Position numbers and translations under genes: made by a program
Shown: piece after piece, positions 1-15,707 of the stretch
How positions within the stretch are numbered: position 1 is the stretch's first letter
How the letters are laid out: each line of letters starts with the position of its first letter
Origin: Myotis daubentonii
Lineage: Eukaryota > Chordata > Mammalia > Chiroptera > Vespertilionidae
Direction of reading: 5' to 3'
Length of the DNA stretch: 64,000 nucleotides
NCBI RefSeq assembly: GCF_963259705.1
Contig: NC_081844.1
Location: 13,749,715-13,813,714 of the forward strand
Notes under the pieces: model-generated
What the model was told of the DNA's origin: nothing
The model's database searches: none
What the model saw: only the letters and a program-made list of their open reading frames with translations

Positions 1-231
1 AAATAATTTAAAAACAAACAAAAAACCTGATCTCATAAAGTTTCCTAGAACAACAAAAAAATTAAACTCGATCATTGCATATCATTGTGATAATCATCAG
101 GAAGACCCTGGTGATAGTCAGAATGAATGGACACATATGAAGCCCTCTGTACCCCTGTAATCATTTGTTATACATTTTAAATTTATGTAATAAATTATTT
201 CTATATTGCTAATTTATTTTTATAATTACAC

Positions 232-314
<83 letters not shown>
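232..314. repeat. Compound microsatellite (TA)n(TG)n
   Basis: About 20 TA dinucleotides (238-280) run directly into about 17 TG dinucleotides (281-314). The short open frames here are simple-repeat artefacts. Confidence 0.95.
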
Positions 315-315
<1 letters not shown>

Positions 316-2400
316 TTTAGTCTTTTTTCTCTTGATGTAAAATTTACATTCAATAAAATGCACAACTCCTGTTACATTCTTATTTTGACAAGTGCATGCA
401 CCCACCCAATCCGAACTTCTCGGGAGAGAGCTGGAGCATGCTGTCGCCACAGAAAGCTCCCTTGTCTCGTCCCTCTCAGTCATTCCCACCTCACACTTCC
501 TGAAGCAGCCACTGTTCTGATTTTGTCCCTCACCCATTAGTTCGCCTGTTCTAGGATTTCATGTAATTGGAATTATACAGCAGGAAGCTTTTATTGTCTA
601 CTTTCACTCAGGATCAGGGTCCTGTTTCTGAGAGTCGTCCATGTTGCTGTATCAGTAGCTGGTCTTATAAATTGTGCTCAGGTGTTTTTCCAAGCCCTTT
701 GGAGACAGGGGCTGTGCTAGGACTCCCTGCACTGCACCGCCCCCTCCCCCGCCTCCGACTTGTATAGAGTTGTTCGCATTAGGAGGTTCCGCTGACAGGT
801 GGTGACTCCATGGATGAATGAATGGATGAGTTATTTAATCAATCAATGAGCCATTTAGACAACATCAAGTTTCACTTTTCTAATCCCGACGGCCTCTTCC
901 ATGTTCAACTTACCAAAGCCCGTGTTCGATATCCTGGTGTCAGGAGCCTGCCTGCTTTACAGTCAGAATCCAGGGACCCGCCCATTTGCAAATCTGCAGC
1001 CGCCTCTGCTGCGAGCGCGCAGCCTCGAGCGCGGGCGAGACCGCGCACTGCGGCCCTGGACGGCTCCCGCAGGGCTGCGAGACTTTGTCTCTCGCAGACA
1101 GAAATGCTTTATCTCTCTCTTTGCAGTCAACCTCCGATTAATTGATTAAACTACTGTAAAGGTCAGCAAAGAAACCCAGGCGCCGCATGGAATGCTTTTG
1201 AGGTTAGTTAGTCCCTAATTGCAGCAGCAGCATGCATCTATCTCCCTGAATTCAGGAAAGCACAATTCAACCAACAGGATCAGCACTGCTGGTTCCGGCT
1301 GGTCTGGCTATGACCTGCCTGAAGTGATTGCAAACTGAGCCCTTCAATGTCCCCAGCTTACTCTCTTACCTCCGCGCCGCGCCTCGTGACTGTGATTAAG
1401 GGCAAGGCACTGTGGAGCAGGCCTCTGGGGAGAAAGACATTACCTTGGCGAGTTCCGAGCAGCAGGCATTTAGGGGTCTGAACCTGCCAACATCATTTCT
1501 GCTTGGACAGCAGCAAGTCTCGGTCATTTCTGACACTGCACGTGTTCTGAATATAACCGTGCTTTTCCATTTTAACCTATTCCGATGGCGTTCTCCTGCC
1601 TGCTGCAATCTGAATTTTATGTAGCCGCATAGCACACTTTCTGATGCATTATTTCACAATGTGCTGCTGTAAAATCAGGCATATTTATATCACAGTGGGG
1701 AAGTTTTCTTTCAAACATATCACCAAGGGATGAGAGATTCATGCGTGATGATGATTCCTATGGTGAGGATACTATACAAAGAAATAATAAACTGCTTACA
1801 AGAAACAGAGAGGAAATATATTTGTGGCTTCCACACCCTATACATTTTCGGCTGATTTTACTCATGTTTCTTTTTAAAGAGTTGAAGATTTGTAGAAAGC
1901 ATGATAAACTCCAGTAATGGGATGGTGAGTACCAGCATTTTTTCTTTTATTTTTTTAATGACAATTTTAAGGTCACTTTTCTTTTTGAAAGAGTTTAGAT
2001 CAACTAAGTTGCATTTTAGGTCACTAATTCCAGGAAAGGTGTTTTGCAACCTATGTCTAGAGTAATGTTTAAAAAATGACATCACCAGCTATGTGTCAGG
2101 TTCCACTGGTAGGGTTCTTTTTATTTTACTTGGGGACATTTAAGAGACCTACAAATATGCAGGCTATTGCCGCCACTCGCTGTCCAAATTTAACATGCTC
2201 ATCAACAACTTCCTTGTGGTAGCAATCAGTTCTTATCAGGGCCCCCCAAACACTCGAGGTTTGCCGCTCACACAGCAGGCTCTGCAGACTGTGGCATGCA
2301 GTTATCGATGCCACAGACACGTATGGAAGCAGCAAGTGCCAGTGGCTGCAGCTTGTGTAATCAGTGGGACACTACCCAGGAGGCAGACAGAGCTTAGGTT
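315..2400. other. NEFL upstream intergenic DNA, no gene seen
   Basis: No coding exon or recent transposon was recognised. Roughly 880-1640 is non-repetitive with moderate CpG content and could be conserved regulatory DNA, but this is only an impression from composition. Confidence 0.4.
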
Positions 2401-2403
2401 TGA

Positions 2404-2510
2404 AGTAGCTGTGTGAGTTGGCAAATTACTTAACCTTTCTGGGCCTCAGCTGTTTGCTCTGAATAAAAACCATCACGGGGACTCTGTCATTATTAAAGGA
2501 TAGAAATCAA
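2404..2510 (+). repeat. MIR SINE fragment
   Basis: The segment GTGTGAGTTGGCAAATTACT, followed by TTAACCTTTCTGGGCCTCAG, matches the conserved core of the ancient mammalian MIR SINE. Confidence 0.6.
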
Positions 2511-3140
2511 AGGCCCATCGCAGGGTAGGTGTCCTGTACGTGTTTGTATCCTTCTTTCCTCCTGGCACCCACACACTGAAGCCGGCTTTGCTGACGCCGA
2601 TGTGTCCACCTGATGGTGGGTTGAATGGAGACCCATCTGCTGCTCTGGACTAGGACTGTTCCCACAGCTCACTGGAGGCAGAACTTTGCTCTCGTGTTAT
2701 TTGGACTAATGCTTCTCGTGAGGCCTGCCTCATAAGACTCACCTTGAGCTTTTCAAATCTAAGGCCAATGCAGAACTTCTCGCTATGCCAAAGCATTTTA
2801 GAATAATGAAAAACCACCAGGTCCCTCCATCAGAAGGTTTCTGACTCTTGGCCCTGGAGAAGAAGCTAAAATTTTTTCAGTGTTTCTAAGAGTTACATTG
2901 TATGGGCTTTGTGGTAATGTTAACATATTTACTTGTAAACTAAACTACCTCAAACACTCCCTTAGGGGATTATAGAGATATCAGGGGATTATAGAAATAT
3001 CAGGGATAACCAGTATGGGAGAAATGTTACTTTTCATCACCATACTTCCATATTTCTTTTCTAAATAATTTTTATCTTCTAGGAGTATGTTTTTTCAGCA
3101 GCCCTCAACCAGTTTCATGTTGGTAAAGAATATGCTTACC

Positions 3141-3274
3141 ACCCGACTGGTGTGGCTCAGTGGTTGGGTGTGGACCCATGAACCAGGAGGTCGCAGCTAG
3201 ATTATCTCTCATCACTGATGTTTCTATCCTTCTCCCTTCCTCTCTCTGAAATCAATAAAAACACATTTAAAAAA
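3141..3274 (+). repeat. VES-type SINE (vespertilionid, tRNA-derived)
   Basis: The copy has the tRNA-like head CTGGTGTGGCTCAGTGGTTG, the GAACCAGGAGGTC segment, the body ATCACTGATGTTTCTATC, and the tail CTCTGAAATCAATAAAAACA. It lacks part of the middle of the full-length element. Confidence 0.85.
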
Positions 3275-5860
3275 GAATATGCTTAGAGGAGAATAAATGC
3301 ACAAGTGTGCACCAATACCCAAACGCCTTCTAAAGAAATAGTGACACCACTGCAAACAACACTAATGCAAAAACATTTATGGTGAGGTGGAAGAAAAATC
3401 AAGATTTTAAAAAGTTGCTTTTAACTTTGCTTTGACACACACAATAAATGCCATGTGGGCATTCAGAGCACAATTCTGCAAAGAGGATTTAAAAAGGAGG
3501 ATGACTGGACAGAATATATTTAAAAGTGGCAGGCACCTGGCAGGAAGGCTGAAGGTAGAGTCACCAAAACGCAGACACTGGAGGGGTTCCGGAGCCCTTC
3601 TAAAGCAAGGCAGTAGTGGAGAATGAAGTGGCTATGCCAGGAGCTCTTTAAAAATACACACACCCAAAACAAACCAGGGATCTACATTCCTAAGCACAGG
3701 CCATCTGCCCCCTCTCCACTTCCTGTTCACCAGGTTCTGAAAAGCCAAGGGCTCTGAGCCCTTATTCCCTCCCTTCCTCACTCCGTGTGCTTCCCAACGG
3801 ATGGTAGCAGGTGCCTCACTGATTTCTTTCTCTGCAGATTTCACCGCCCCTGCAGCATCCACCAGCCCCTCCCTCTTCCTGGGAAGCCTTCTCTGCAGTC
3901 AGAGGCTTCAACCAGAGCCCTGGCCAAAAGGAAACCAAAAACCAAAAAATCGCTGATGGACTTAAGATCTCTGAGGGTGACCTGAAACTCGGAAGCAAGA
4001 CAGCTGGCACAAAGGAAATGAATTCATGAATACCTAAGAGTGTGGTGCAGGCAGACTCACACACGCTGAATGTGAAACCATGTGGTTTACATGGAGCAGG
4101 TTTTTAAAAAATCCATTCTGCCACTTTTATCCTCATGTACTTGGGAGAGACAAAAATATGGCTTATCTAGGTTCTCTCCCACCTTCCTCATCCTCCCCAG
4201 AGAAGCCTTTCCCACTGTTGAATCACTGATGAATGGGGAGACCAAGGACGAGTAGGCTATAAAAAGCCATCAGGATACCTGCCCTAGCTTGTCTGCCAGG
4301 GCCGACTGAAATTCAGGACAACCTAATGGCATCGGCCTGACACCCTAGAATGACTGAGTTTGGATGGATCTCTTGATAGATTTAAGCTAGTAAAGTTGTT
4401 TTGAAAGGTGCATTATTTGAGACAGCGGAGAACACCCCCCCCCCTTCTCAATGTTCTCTGCTGCAGTCTTTCCCTCTGCCAGGAAGAGGAGTCACAGGTT
4501 TTTGAGAGTTGCACAGAACCTCAGAGGTGAAGTCTCAGCCACCGTTCCTGTCCTGTGGGGAAAGCAGTGCAGTGCCGCCAGGCAACTGTGGTGTTGGCTG
4601 CAAGTACCTCTCCTTCTCAGCATCACCGGGAAAACTTCTGGCTTCTCTTATTTGAAAACTGTTACAATGTTTCCCCTTAGTTTGCCTCTTAAAGCAGCAG
4701 CAGCAACAACAGTAAGTTGCACATCAAATGCCACTCTTACACAAATAAAATAAAAATTAAATGCTTGCTTAGAAAAATGTTAGGTGTCCTATGCCAGTGT
4801 CTGAGATCCGCTCATGAAAGCGACGGACTCCCTAACATAACGGGTAATAACTACGCTCTGCAGACTGCAGGGCAGCATCGTGGTGCAGGGCGCACTGTTT
4901 CAGGTACCTGGGTGTTTCTTAAAGGGGTTCCATGGATTCCTGACTGTATCTGTTCCCTGTTTATTTGAGTGAATCGGGGTAAAGATTCATGCAACTGTTT
5001 TCTGTCCGCCCAAGAACGAGACATCTCGGATCTGAGTTCTCCCTGGGGCTCCGGGCTGGCAGCGGCGGCTTCCCTCCCAGCCAGCCACCTGCACGGCTGG
5101 TTGAAATCATCAGGTTGGGTGCTACACAGGTGTAAAAAGAGGGGAAGGGACTTTTCATGTGACGGGGTTGGGAATGTCACGCAGGAATTTGGCTTGAGGA
5201 AGATGCAGGATGCGTTTGCAGTATGAAGTACGCGCTGAGGGGCTCACCGCTGTCTTTGCAGTCAATTTTCACGCCGGTTAGTTTCAAACGGTTCTCCGCC
5301 GGCTCTCCTCTACCTACACGCTTCACCCCGCGGCACGCAATGGTGGCTTCATTCCTCAGAAAGAAATGAGAAAATCCAGGAACACCGAAAGGCTGATATT
5401 AACTAAAGGCTTAGAAATGCTCAGGTCAACACCTGCAGTGCCGCAGTTTCATGGGTGTAGGCAGCGCGTTAAAGGTAAACAACCAGGAGAAAGCGAGATA
5501 TATGAAAGCAAGTGCGAGAAGCAGCTACAAAGAGAGAAAACTTTCCTCCATACTTGCCGCAGACCTGCAGCCTCAGGCGACCATTTGCATGTCCAGGGCC
5601 TTGGAGGCACTGCCTTGTCACCATACGCACCAAGGGGGCGATGCGGAGGCCCCTGGTGGGGAAGGGGCGAGTCCGGGGGAGAGGATGTGTCCGAGGTACC
5701 GAGGTCTGGACAGCAGGAAGGGAGAACTGGCTATTGGGACACCTCAGAATCTAGGTGATACGAGATCAAAGGAGAAGTGGGATGGGCTGGGGGAGGAAAA
5801 GGAAATGAATGAGCGGGTGTGGGGTCTCAGAGAAAACTTGAGGCCTCAGAGAAAAGTGGG
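3275..5860. other. NEFL upstream intergenic DNA, no gene seen
   Basis: No splice-compatible conserved coding frame was found. A poly-C run sits at about 4434-4443. CpG content rises from about 5000 toward the NEFL promoter. The short frames here carry no recognisable domain. Confidence 0.4.
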
Positions 5861-5998
5861 AGAGGACGAGCCGCCGCACCCCCGCGGCCGGTCGCTCGCC
5901 CCCGCCTTCCTTTTGCGCAGAATCCGCCCGGTGCAGCAGCGCTGCCCCCACCCGGCGGCGCGGTGATCGATCGCGGCTGCGTCAGAACTCTCGCGGAG

Positions 5999-6006
5999 TA
6001 TAAATA
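5999..6006 (+). promoter_or_regulatory. NEFL: NEFL TATA box (TATAAATA)
   Basis: TATAAATA lies about 125 bases upstream of the NEFL start codon inside GC-rich DNA, so transcription would begin near 6030 and leave a short 5' UTR of about 100 bases. A CRE/AP-1-like TGCGTCA sits 15 bases upstream of it (5978-5984). The box is seen directly; its use is inferred from position and from the known TATA-driven NEFL promoter. Confidence 0.85.
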
Positions 6007-6087
6007 GGGGTGGCAGGACCGCGCAGAGCCGCACACAGCCATCCACCCTCCCTCCACCCTCCATCCCCCGTTCTTCTTTCTCTGTAG

Positions 6088-9806
<3,719 letters not shown>

Positions 9807-10196
9807 GCCCCTCTCCTTGACTATTTCAGGAATAATCCCCCAAAACCAGGTCAACCCCATCACCAACCAAGCAGCTGAGTTCCCGATACTATATGAGTTA
9901 AGAAGTCAATATATGTAACATTCTGAGGTGACTCAGGTTGGACATTAAATGTTGTGCTATGACTTTTCTCCTTATGCAGAGTATCTGTTTGCTTGCAGAG
10001 TGGCTTCCTGGCTTGCTGCCAGCCTGTGCATGGTCCACGCTTATGAGTTCAGGATCTATGGCAATGTGAATAATTCAGACGTTTACAATAAACACACATG
10101 AATACACGAATTCACTAATGTTAATGTTAAACTTCATGGAAAAAATAGTCCTTTGAATCTTCGGTGGTTAGAAATGAAAGACCTCAAATCATGTGC

Positions 10197-10213
10197 AATA
10201 AACAGTAAATAAA
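10197..10213 (+). terminator. NEFL: NEFL proximal poly(A) signals (two overlapping-range AATAAA)
   Basis: AATAAA occurs at 10197-10202 and again at 10208-10213, about 390-400 bases after the stop codon, with another copy at 10087. Together they are the likely proximal cleavage region. Confidence 0.5.
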
Positions 10214-11526
10214 GTTACAATGAATGACATTTTTTGCTGTGATTATTGACTTTAAACTATCTTACAGAAGGCATCAATATACATCATATACAAGCGGACT
10301 ATTGACCTCCATATTTTTTAAATCAAAAATTTAACAATTACAATGTATTTTTGCCCTTTAATTGGTCATTCTGAGGGATACAGTTAGGCCATGATCATTC
10401 ATGAAATCTCTCCCCTCAAAATTTTTATTGATACTAAACTTGAGCAATTGGGAGTCCCTGGGATTCTTTTTCTTTTATCAATAGCAAACTACTTTTGCCC
10501 CCATAAAATGTACTATATAATGTTGTGAATGACTTTCTTGGAGGCAATTCTGAAGTTATGTGATAAGTATACTGTTTATGGTAAACAGGTAACTTAAACA
10601 ATACTATATAATAAAAATGCAATTTAGAGAGAATTTGAGTCTTGCCTGTCCATCATTATAACCACATTAAAATATATAGTCTAAATATCATGGGAAAAAG
10701 TTGAAAAACCAAGTAAATGATAGACTCAAAAGGAGTAATTTTTTTTATCAATGTATAAATTTGGACAGAGGATAAGAATATCAAAAGTTATTTCGATATT
10801 ATTATTGCAAACATGTTGCCTGCAATCCTGAACTCATGATTCAGTGTGTTGCTAGCTTAATTCTGTTGCCTCAAGTAAATAGCATTTAATGCCACCCATT
10901 TTAAAACTTTGAAAAACTACAGATGCAGAAGATGAAATTGTTATGAGTCACTATTTCAATGATAGCTCTAACTGGTTGGACACAGCATCACACACACACC
11001 CCACTTGTCCTCCGTCTGCTGCGAAGTTATGAAAGCTCTTGCACTTGCACTTGATGTGGAATGTTGATGAAATTATTGATTATCCGCTGTTCTGCTTCTG
11101 TTCTTACACAATTGCTTTGTCAGCTAATTTTGTTGAATATTTGTTCTTTAGACAACTTTTAAAAGTAATGAATTTAAACTGAAAGCAAAGTGGTCTCCTT
11201 TTAAAGTTATCTGATCCCTTCTCATTACCTACTTCTAGTTACATACATGTTGCCACATAAATAGGTAGAATATATTGCTTTATCTGCCATGATGCTATGG
11301 ATGTGAAGCTATGAAGATTCTCAGTACATCGGCTTCTGTAAAAACTAGGAGTCACCTCAGAAACCAAGCTTTTCACATTTATGTTCATTAAACATGGGAT
11401 GCTGCACATGGTAAATCTGAGAGATGCAAATTACATGTAAAAAAGTAACTTTAGCCAAATGGAAACAGCTGGTTGGTTTAAGAATTACTTGAAGAATACT
11501 GTACCATACTCAATCCTGTGTGCCAT

Positions 11527-11532
11527 AATAAA
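11527..11532 (+). terminator. NEFL: NEFL distal poly(A) signal
   Basis: AATAAA lies about 1.7 kb after the stop codon, just before L2-derived sequence begins, and is a plausible end of the long NEFL mRNA. Confidence 0.5.
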
Positions 11533-11589
11533 ATACTGAAAAACCTAAACTAAATGGCTTTGAAGTTTTAAAAACATTTCCCCCTCAAA

Positions 11590-12430
11590 TTTGGTTCCTT
11601 GGTTAGTACCACTCTCCCTTCTTCTCCCTCCTAAACTCCAGTTCTCTGCCACCAGTTAATGCCACCAGTCCCCAGTCATCCAATTCTGCAAACCAGAGGC
11701 TGGCATGGCATCATACTCTTCATTTTCTCTCCTCCAGTTCCTTTAGTCTAGTCTATCAGAGCCCTATTGATTTTGCTGCCTACATATCCCGAATCCATCT
11801 CCATTTCTCCATTTCCACTCGCACTATCCTAAGGGACCACCCATTGTCTATGCTTTGCCTCCTCAATCAGCACACTAAGGTAATCTTTATAAAAGAAAAA
11901 AATTGACCATGCCATCTCCTCCAATAGGTTCCCATTTATTTTAATATAGAAACCAAACTCTTTAAGGTGATATTCAAGGCCTGCATAACCCTGACCCTGA
12001 ACTACTTCTCTGACCTCCTCCTATGAGCATTCGTTCTTCTCAACTCCGCCGCTCCTGCACCCTGGCCCTCTGTTCTCCCATCAGCCACAAGATTATTGCT
12101 GATTTATCTGTCTGGAGCACTTGCCTTATCTTTCCTTCCCCCAACCTTGCCCATATTTAGGCTTAGCTGTCATTCTCTTGGGGAAACCTTTCCTGACTGG
12201 GCCAAATTCCTCTATTAAATATGTCTTCCAGATCATGTAGACTTTGTAGACTTTTACACACCTGCAATCAGCATCTATTTTTATGATCGCTTCATAAGTG
12301 CCTGCATCCCCTGCTATGGTGTGGTCTTCAGAAGTATGGCCATCTGACCTGCTCACCATTTAGCCCCTAGCATCTAGCAACATTTCCTACCATAGGAGAG
12401 CACAATTAATATTGATTGAACTAAAAATTC
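11590..12430 (+). repeat. L2 LINE 3' region
   Basis: The segment has the order of motifs typical of the L2 3' end: a CAAGGCCTGCATAACCCTGA-like segment, CTACTTCTCTGACCTCCTCC, and a GGAAACCTTTCCTGACTGGG-like segment. It is an ancient, diverged copy with only remnant coding potential. Confidence 0.65.
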
Positions 12431-12879
12431 TTAATAGATTAAAATGCCTTTGAGATGACTAGATAGCCAAGAGTAGTCAATAATCAGACCTAGTCTTGTC
12501 AACACCTTGTGGGGAGAGCAGAGAAGAAAGACTGAGGCGTCTGCTCTGGATTCTAGCATTGTTGGTAATGGAGCACTGGTCAGTCCCATCCCCACCCCCA
12601 CCACTCTGGCCTGGACCCTCACTCTGACCTTGACCATCTTAGCTACATAAAGGGTTCAGCAGTTGATGTCTCAGATCCTTCCTAGAGTCATGATTCAAAA
12701 TTCCTGAAAATCTTTTACAAGCTGAGGGTAAATGGCTGAATGGGAAACATGCATATCACTATTATGTTCACACTAAAATTCATCACATAAAGTGAATTAT
12801 TAACGTAGTGTCAAGTTACATTTCCAGCATTAAGTTGGTAAGGAACTAATTTGATGCATTCCCCCCCCCCCACATGGAT

Positions 12880-13085
12880 ATTCTAGTGCTGTCAGATAGT
12901 TGCTGTGTCCCAGGCACTGATCTAAGTGCATTGTATGTATCAACTGAATTCCTCTCACACAGCAATGTTATCAGTCCAGTATGATTACCTTTTCCATTTT
13001 ACAGATGAGGAATTAAGGGTAGGTAGTTTGACCGAGGTCGACAGGTAGTTTGTGGCAGGGCTGACAGTTAAACCTCACATTCTGG
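12880..13085 (-). repeat. MIR SINE (minus strand)
   Basis: CCAGGCACTGATCTAAGTGC and TTTTACAGATGAGGAATTAA appear in the order of a reverse-complemented MIR. A poly-C run lies just upstream at about 12861-12870. Confidence 0.6.
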
Positions 13086-13109
13086 CTTTAAATTCCATGC
13101 CCTTAGCTG

Positions 13110-13660
13110 GTCCAGCCCGCTGTTGCCTTTTCAGTCCACCTTGGGAGGCACCCTCGTGGAATCAGAGCTTACTTTCACAGGCATGTGTTGTCGCATTGGC
13201 CGGGGAGTTTTCACACAACTATTGGCATTTTTACAATACAGTCCTTGTACCATCCAAGGGGCGTAGTTACATTCACAGGGTTCCCTTGCAGTTACATAGG
13301 GTGCTCCAGCTCTTCTTTAATCCCTTTAATCGTTTATGTCCATGTCTTCATCCCTCTGCTTAATTTTAAGCTGTTGGAAGGCAAGAGCCAGTTTTATAAA
13401 CAGAGAGGAATTTAATGTTTACCTTCAAGGATTATCCCATCTCAGGATGTTGGTTCCCATGATGTTATTCTCCTATCTGGTCACAATTTTCTAGTTTTAC
13501 TTACATTTAATTAGTTCTCAATTGTTTCTCCTTCTCCTTTTCCTCCTTCTGGTTGTACTTTATATCTTTCTTCTTCCTTCTCCTCCTCCTTCTTGCATGT
13601 CTTTTAGTCATAAACTATTTTAAATCATTTTGGGAAAGGGTAAAGGTTGACTAAATAAAT
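13110..13660. other. Intergenic, pyrimidine-rich, no gene seen
   Basis: A weak L2-3'-end-like segment lies at about 13300-13410 (AAGCTGTTGGAAGGCAAGAG), followed by a CTTCTCCTT-rich tract. Nothing else was recognised. Confidence 0.35.
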
Positions 13661-13664
13661 AAAA

Positions 13665-13880
13665 GGTCCTAGCTGGTTTGACTCAGTGGATAGAGCATCG
13701 ACCTATGGACTGAAGAGTCCCAGGTTCAATTCCAGTCAAGGGCATGTGCCCAGGTTGCTGGCTCCATCCCAAGTAGGGGGTGAGCCAATCAAGGATTCTC
13801 TCTCACCATTGATGTTTCTATCTCTCTCTGCCTCTTCCTTCCTCTCTGAAATCAATAAAAATATATTTAAGAAAAAATAT
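13665..13880 (+). repeat. VES-type SINE, near full length
   Basis: The head GTCCTAGCTGGTTTGACTCA is followed by an A-box/B-box region with CCCAGGTTCAATTCCAGTCA. Then come GGGCATGTGCCCAGGTTGC, CCAAGTAGGGGGTG, the CATTGATGTTTCTATCTCTC body and the AATCAATAAAAATATAT tail. Confidence 0.9.
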
Positions 13881-13937
13881 AAAGACATAAATGAGTAAAT
13901 AAATAAATGCCTTGTGTTTAAGGCATCTTTTAATAAA

Positions 13938-14157
13938 AATATTTTTTATTGATTTTTTAGAGAGAGCAGAAGGGAGAGGGAGAGAGAGAGGGGAAAAAAA
14001 TCAATGTGAGAGCAAAATATTGATCGGCGGCCTTTTGCATGTCCCTTACCAGGGATTGAACCTAAAACCTGGGCATGTGCCCTGGCTGGGAATAGAACCA
14101 GCAACTTTTCCGTGTGCAAGATGACACCTAGCCAATTGAGGCACACAAGCTAGGGCT
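13938..14157 (-). repeat. VES-type SINE (minus), with target-site duplication
   Basis: This is the reverse orientation of the same family: T-rich start, GA-rich stretch, CCAGGGATTGAACC, CCAGCAACTTTTCC and a terminal AGCTAGGGC. Matching flanks (TTAAGGCATCTTTTAATAAA before, TTAGGGCATCTTAATAAA after) look like the duplicated target. Confidence 0.88.
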
Positions 14158-14303
14158 GTTTAGGGCATCTTAATAAATGTTTTTAGGATGGTGAGATTTA
14201 ATATTTGTGAGAACATTTCATAAACATAGACAGGATGGAGAAGTTCATCTTTCTCCTTTGGGGACAGAGTGAGGTGTCAGAATTGGCCCAGACCTTATTC
14301 ACC

Positions 14304-14784
14304 CAGGCATACCTCATTTCACTCTGCTTCACAGGTATTTCATTTTTTCACAAATTGGAGGTAACACTCTCCACCAGCAAACAGATTACAATAAAGTATT
14401 TTTAATTAAGGTATGCACATGTTTTAGACATAATGCTATTGCCCACTTAATAGACTATAGTCTAGTGCAGAGGTCGGCAAACTGCGGCTCGCGAGCCACA
14501 TGCAGCTCTTTGGCCCCTTGAGTGTGGCTCGTCCACAAAATACCGACTTCTACGCATGGGCCATGAAGTTTCAGTCGCACTGTACATGTGCGCCCGCACG
14601 TGGTATTTTGTGGAAGAGACACACTCAAGGGGCCAAAGAGCTGCATATGGCTCGTGAGCTGCAGTTTGCCTACCACTGGTCTAGTGTAAATATAACTTTT
14701 ATACACTGGGAAACCAAAAATTTGTTTGTTTTGTTTTACTGAGGTGTTTTGGAATCCAATCCAAATGCTCCTGAGGTGTGCCTG
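14304..14784. mobile_element. Tigger-type (pogo/mariner) DNA transposon relic, interrupted by a hAT
   Basis: The terminal repeats CAGGCATACCTCATTT and (inverted) CTGAGGTGTGCCTG face each other. The internal AAAGTATTTTTAATTAAGGT and CATAATGCTATTGCCCACTT segments are typical of the Tigger 3' part. The transposase region is deleted, so it is non-autonomous. It is split by the hAT at 14468-14678. Confidence 0.75.
14468..14678. mobile_element. Non-autonomous hAT element with perfect 8-bp target duplication
   Basis: This 211-bp element runs from CAGAGGTCGGCAAACTGCGG to an inverted end GCAGTTTGCCTACCACTG. Its interior is largely palindromic (the two arms around a short centre share GGCCCCTTGAGTGTG and its inverse). 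It is flanked by GTCTAGTG on both sides (14460-14467 and 14679-14686). Confidence 0.9.
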
Positions 14785-15249
14785 ATTTTGAAAGGCGCCC
14801 TCAGTGGAGCATTCAGGATGTTGTCCTCTTGGCAAAATGTCCAGCAGAATGGAGTGCAGTGAGTTACACAAGCCAGGCAGCCAGGGCCGTCTTCAGTTTA
14901 AGGTCCTCTAGAAAATTCCTACTAAAGAGGCTTATACGAGAGCAACAGAGCCAAAAGATAAAGCATCATGAGAAGAAAGAAATTTTCAGCAGCCCCACAA
15001 AGTAACTATCGATAGCTTTTTAATTCCACTTCAACATAGATAGTTATTTGTATATGGAGGGGTTTTTTGTTGTTGTTAAATGAAACAACAATACTGTATT
15101 TAAAGAAACTAAAAAGGAAAAAATATCATATTTCCCCATTTCAACTACCATTACTTTTATTTATATATTTTCCTTTAGCTCTTACTTCTATTTATGTATA
15201 TTTTGTCATAGCTCATCCATTCACTCCACACATATTAATCATACACTAT

Positions 15250-15302
15250 CTGCCGAGCAGTGTGTGTGTATGTGTGTGTGTGTGTGTGTGTGTATGTGTG
15301 TA
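15250..15302. repeat. (GT)n microsatellite
   Basis: GT dinucleotides run from about 15260 to 15302 with two GTAT interruptions. Confidence 0.95.
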
Positions 15303-15334
15303 AATAGGCAAAGGACAAATAAACACGTTGGTAG

Positions 15335-15651
15335 GTTGGTGACATGAGATCTAAGCCAGATGTGCAATAACCTGGAGATAGAGTGTTCCAGGTAGAGGGA
15401 ACAGAAAGTGCAAAAACTTTACTTGTTTGACACTCCTCACCTCAAATGCCTTAAGTCCATTAATGAATATTGAAAATATTTATTAGGTCCTGGCTAGTGT
15501 GGTTCAGTAATTAGAGCATCAGCCTTTGCACCAAAGCATCGTGGGTTCAATTCCTGGTCAAAGGCACATACCTGGGTTGCAGGTTTGATCTCTGGCGCTG
15601 GTCTGGATCCATGCAGGAGGCAATCAATCGATGTGTCTCTCTCACATTGAC

Positions 15652-15707
<56 letters not shown>

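Larger units (their letters stand above)
9807..11545 (+). other. NEFL: NEFL 3' UTR (alternative poly(A) sites)
   Basis: AT-rich non-coding DNA follows the stop codon, with AATAAA signals at 10087-10092, 10197-10202, 10208-10213 and 11527-11532. NEFL is known to produce more than one mRNA length through 3' UTR choice. The 11527 signal fits a long form and the cluster near 10.1-10.2 kb fits a short form. The exact ends are inferred. Confidence 0.6.

Noticed and set aside
13665..13760. tRNA-like A and B boxes in several places
   Set aside because: They belong to tRNA-derived VES SINE heads, not to functional tRNA genes; no intact cloverleaf was seen.
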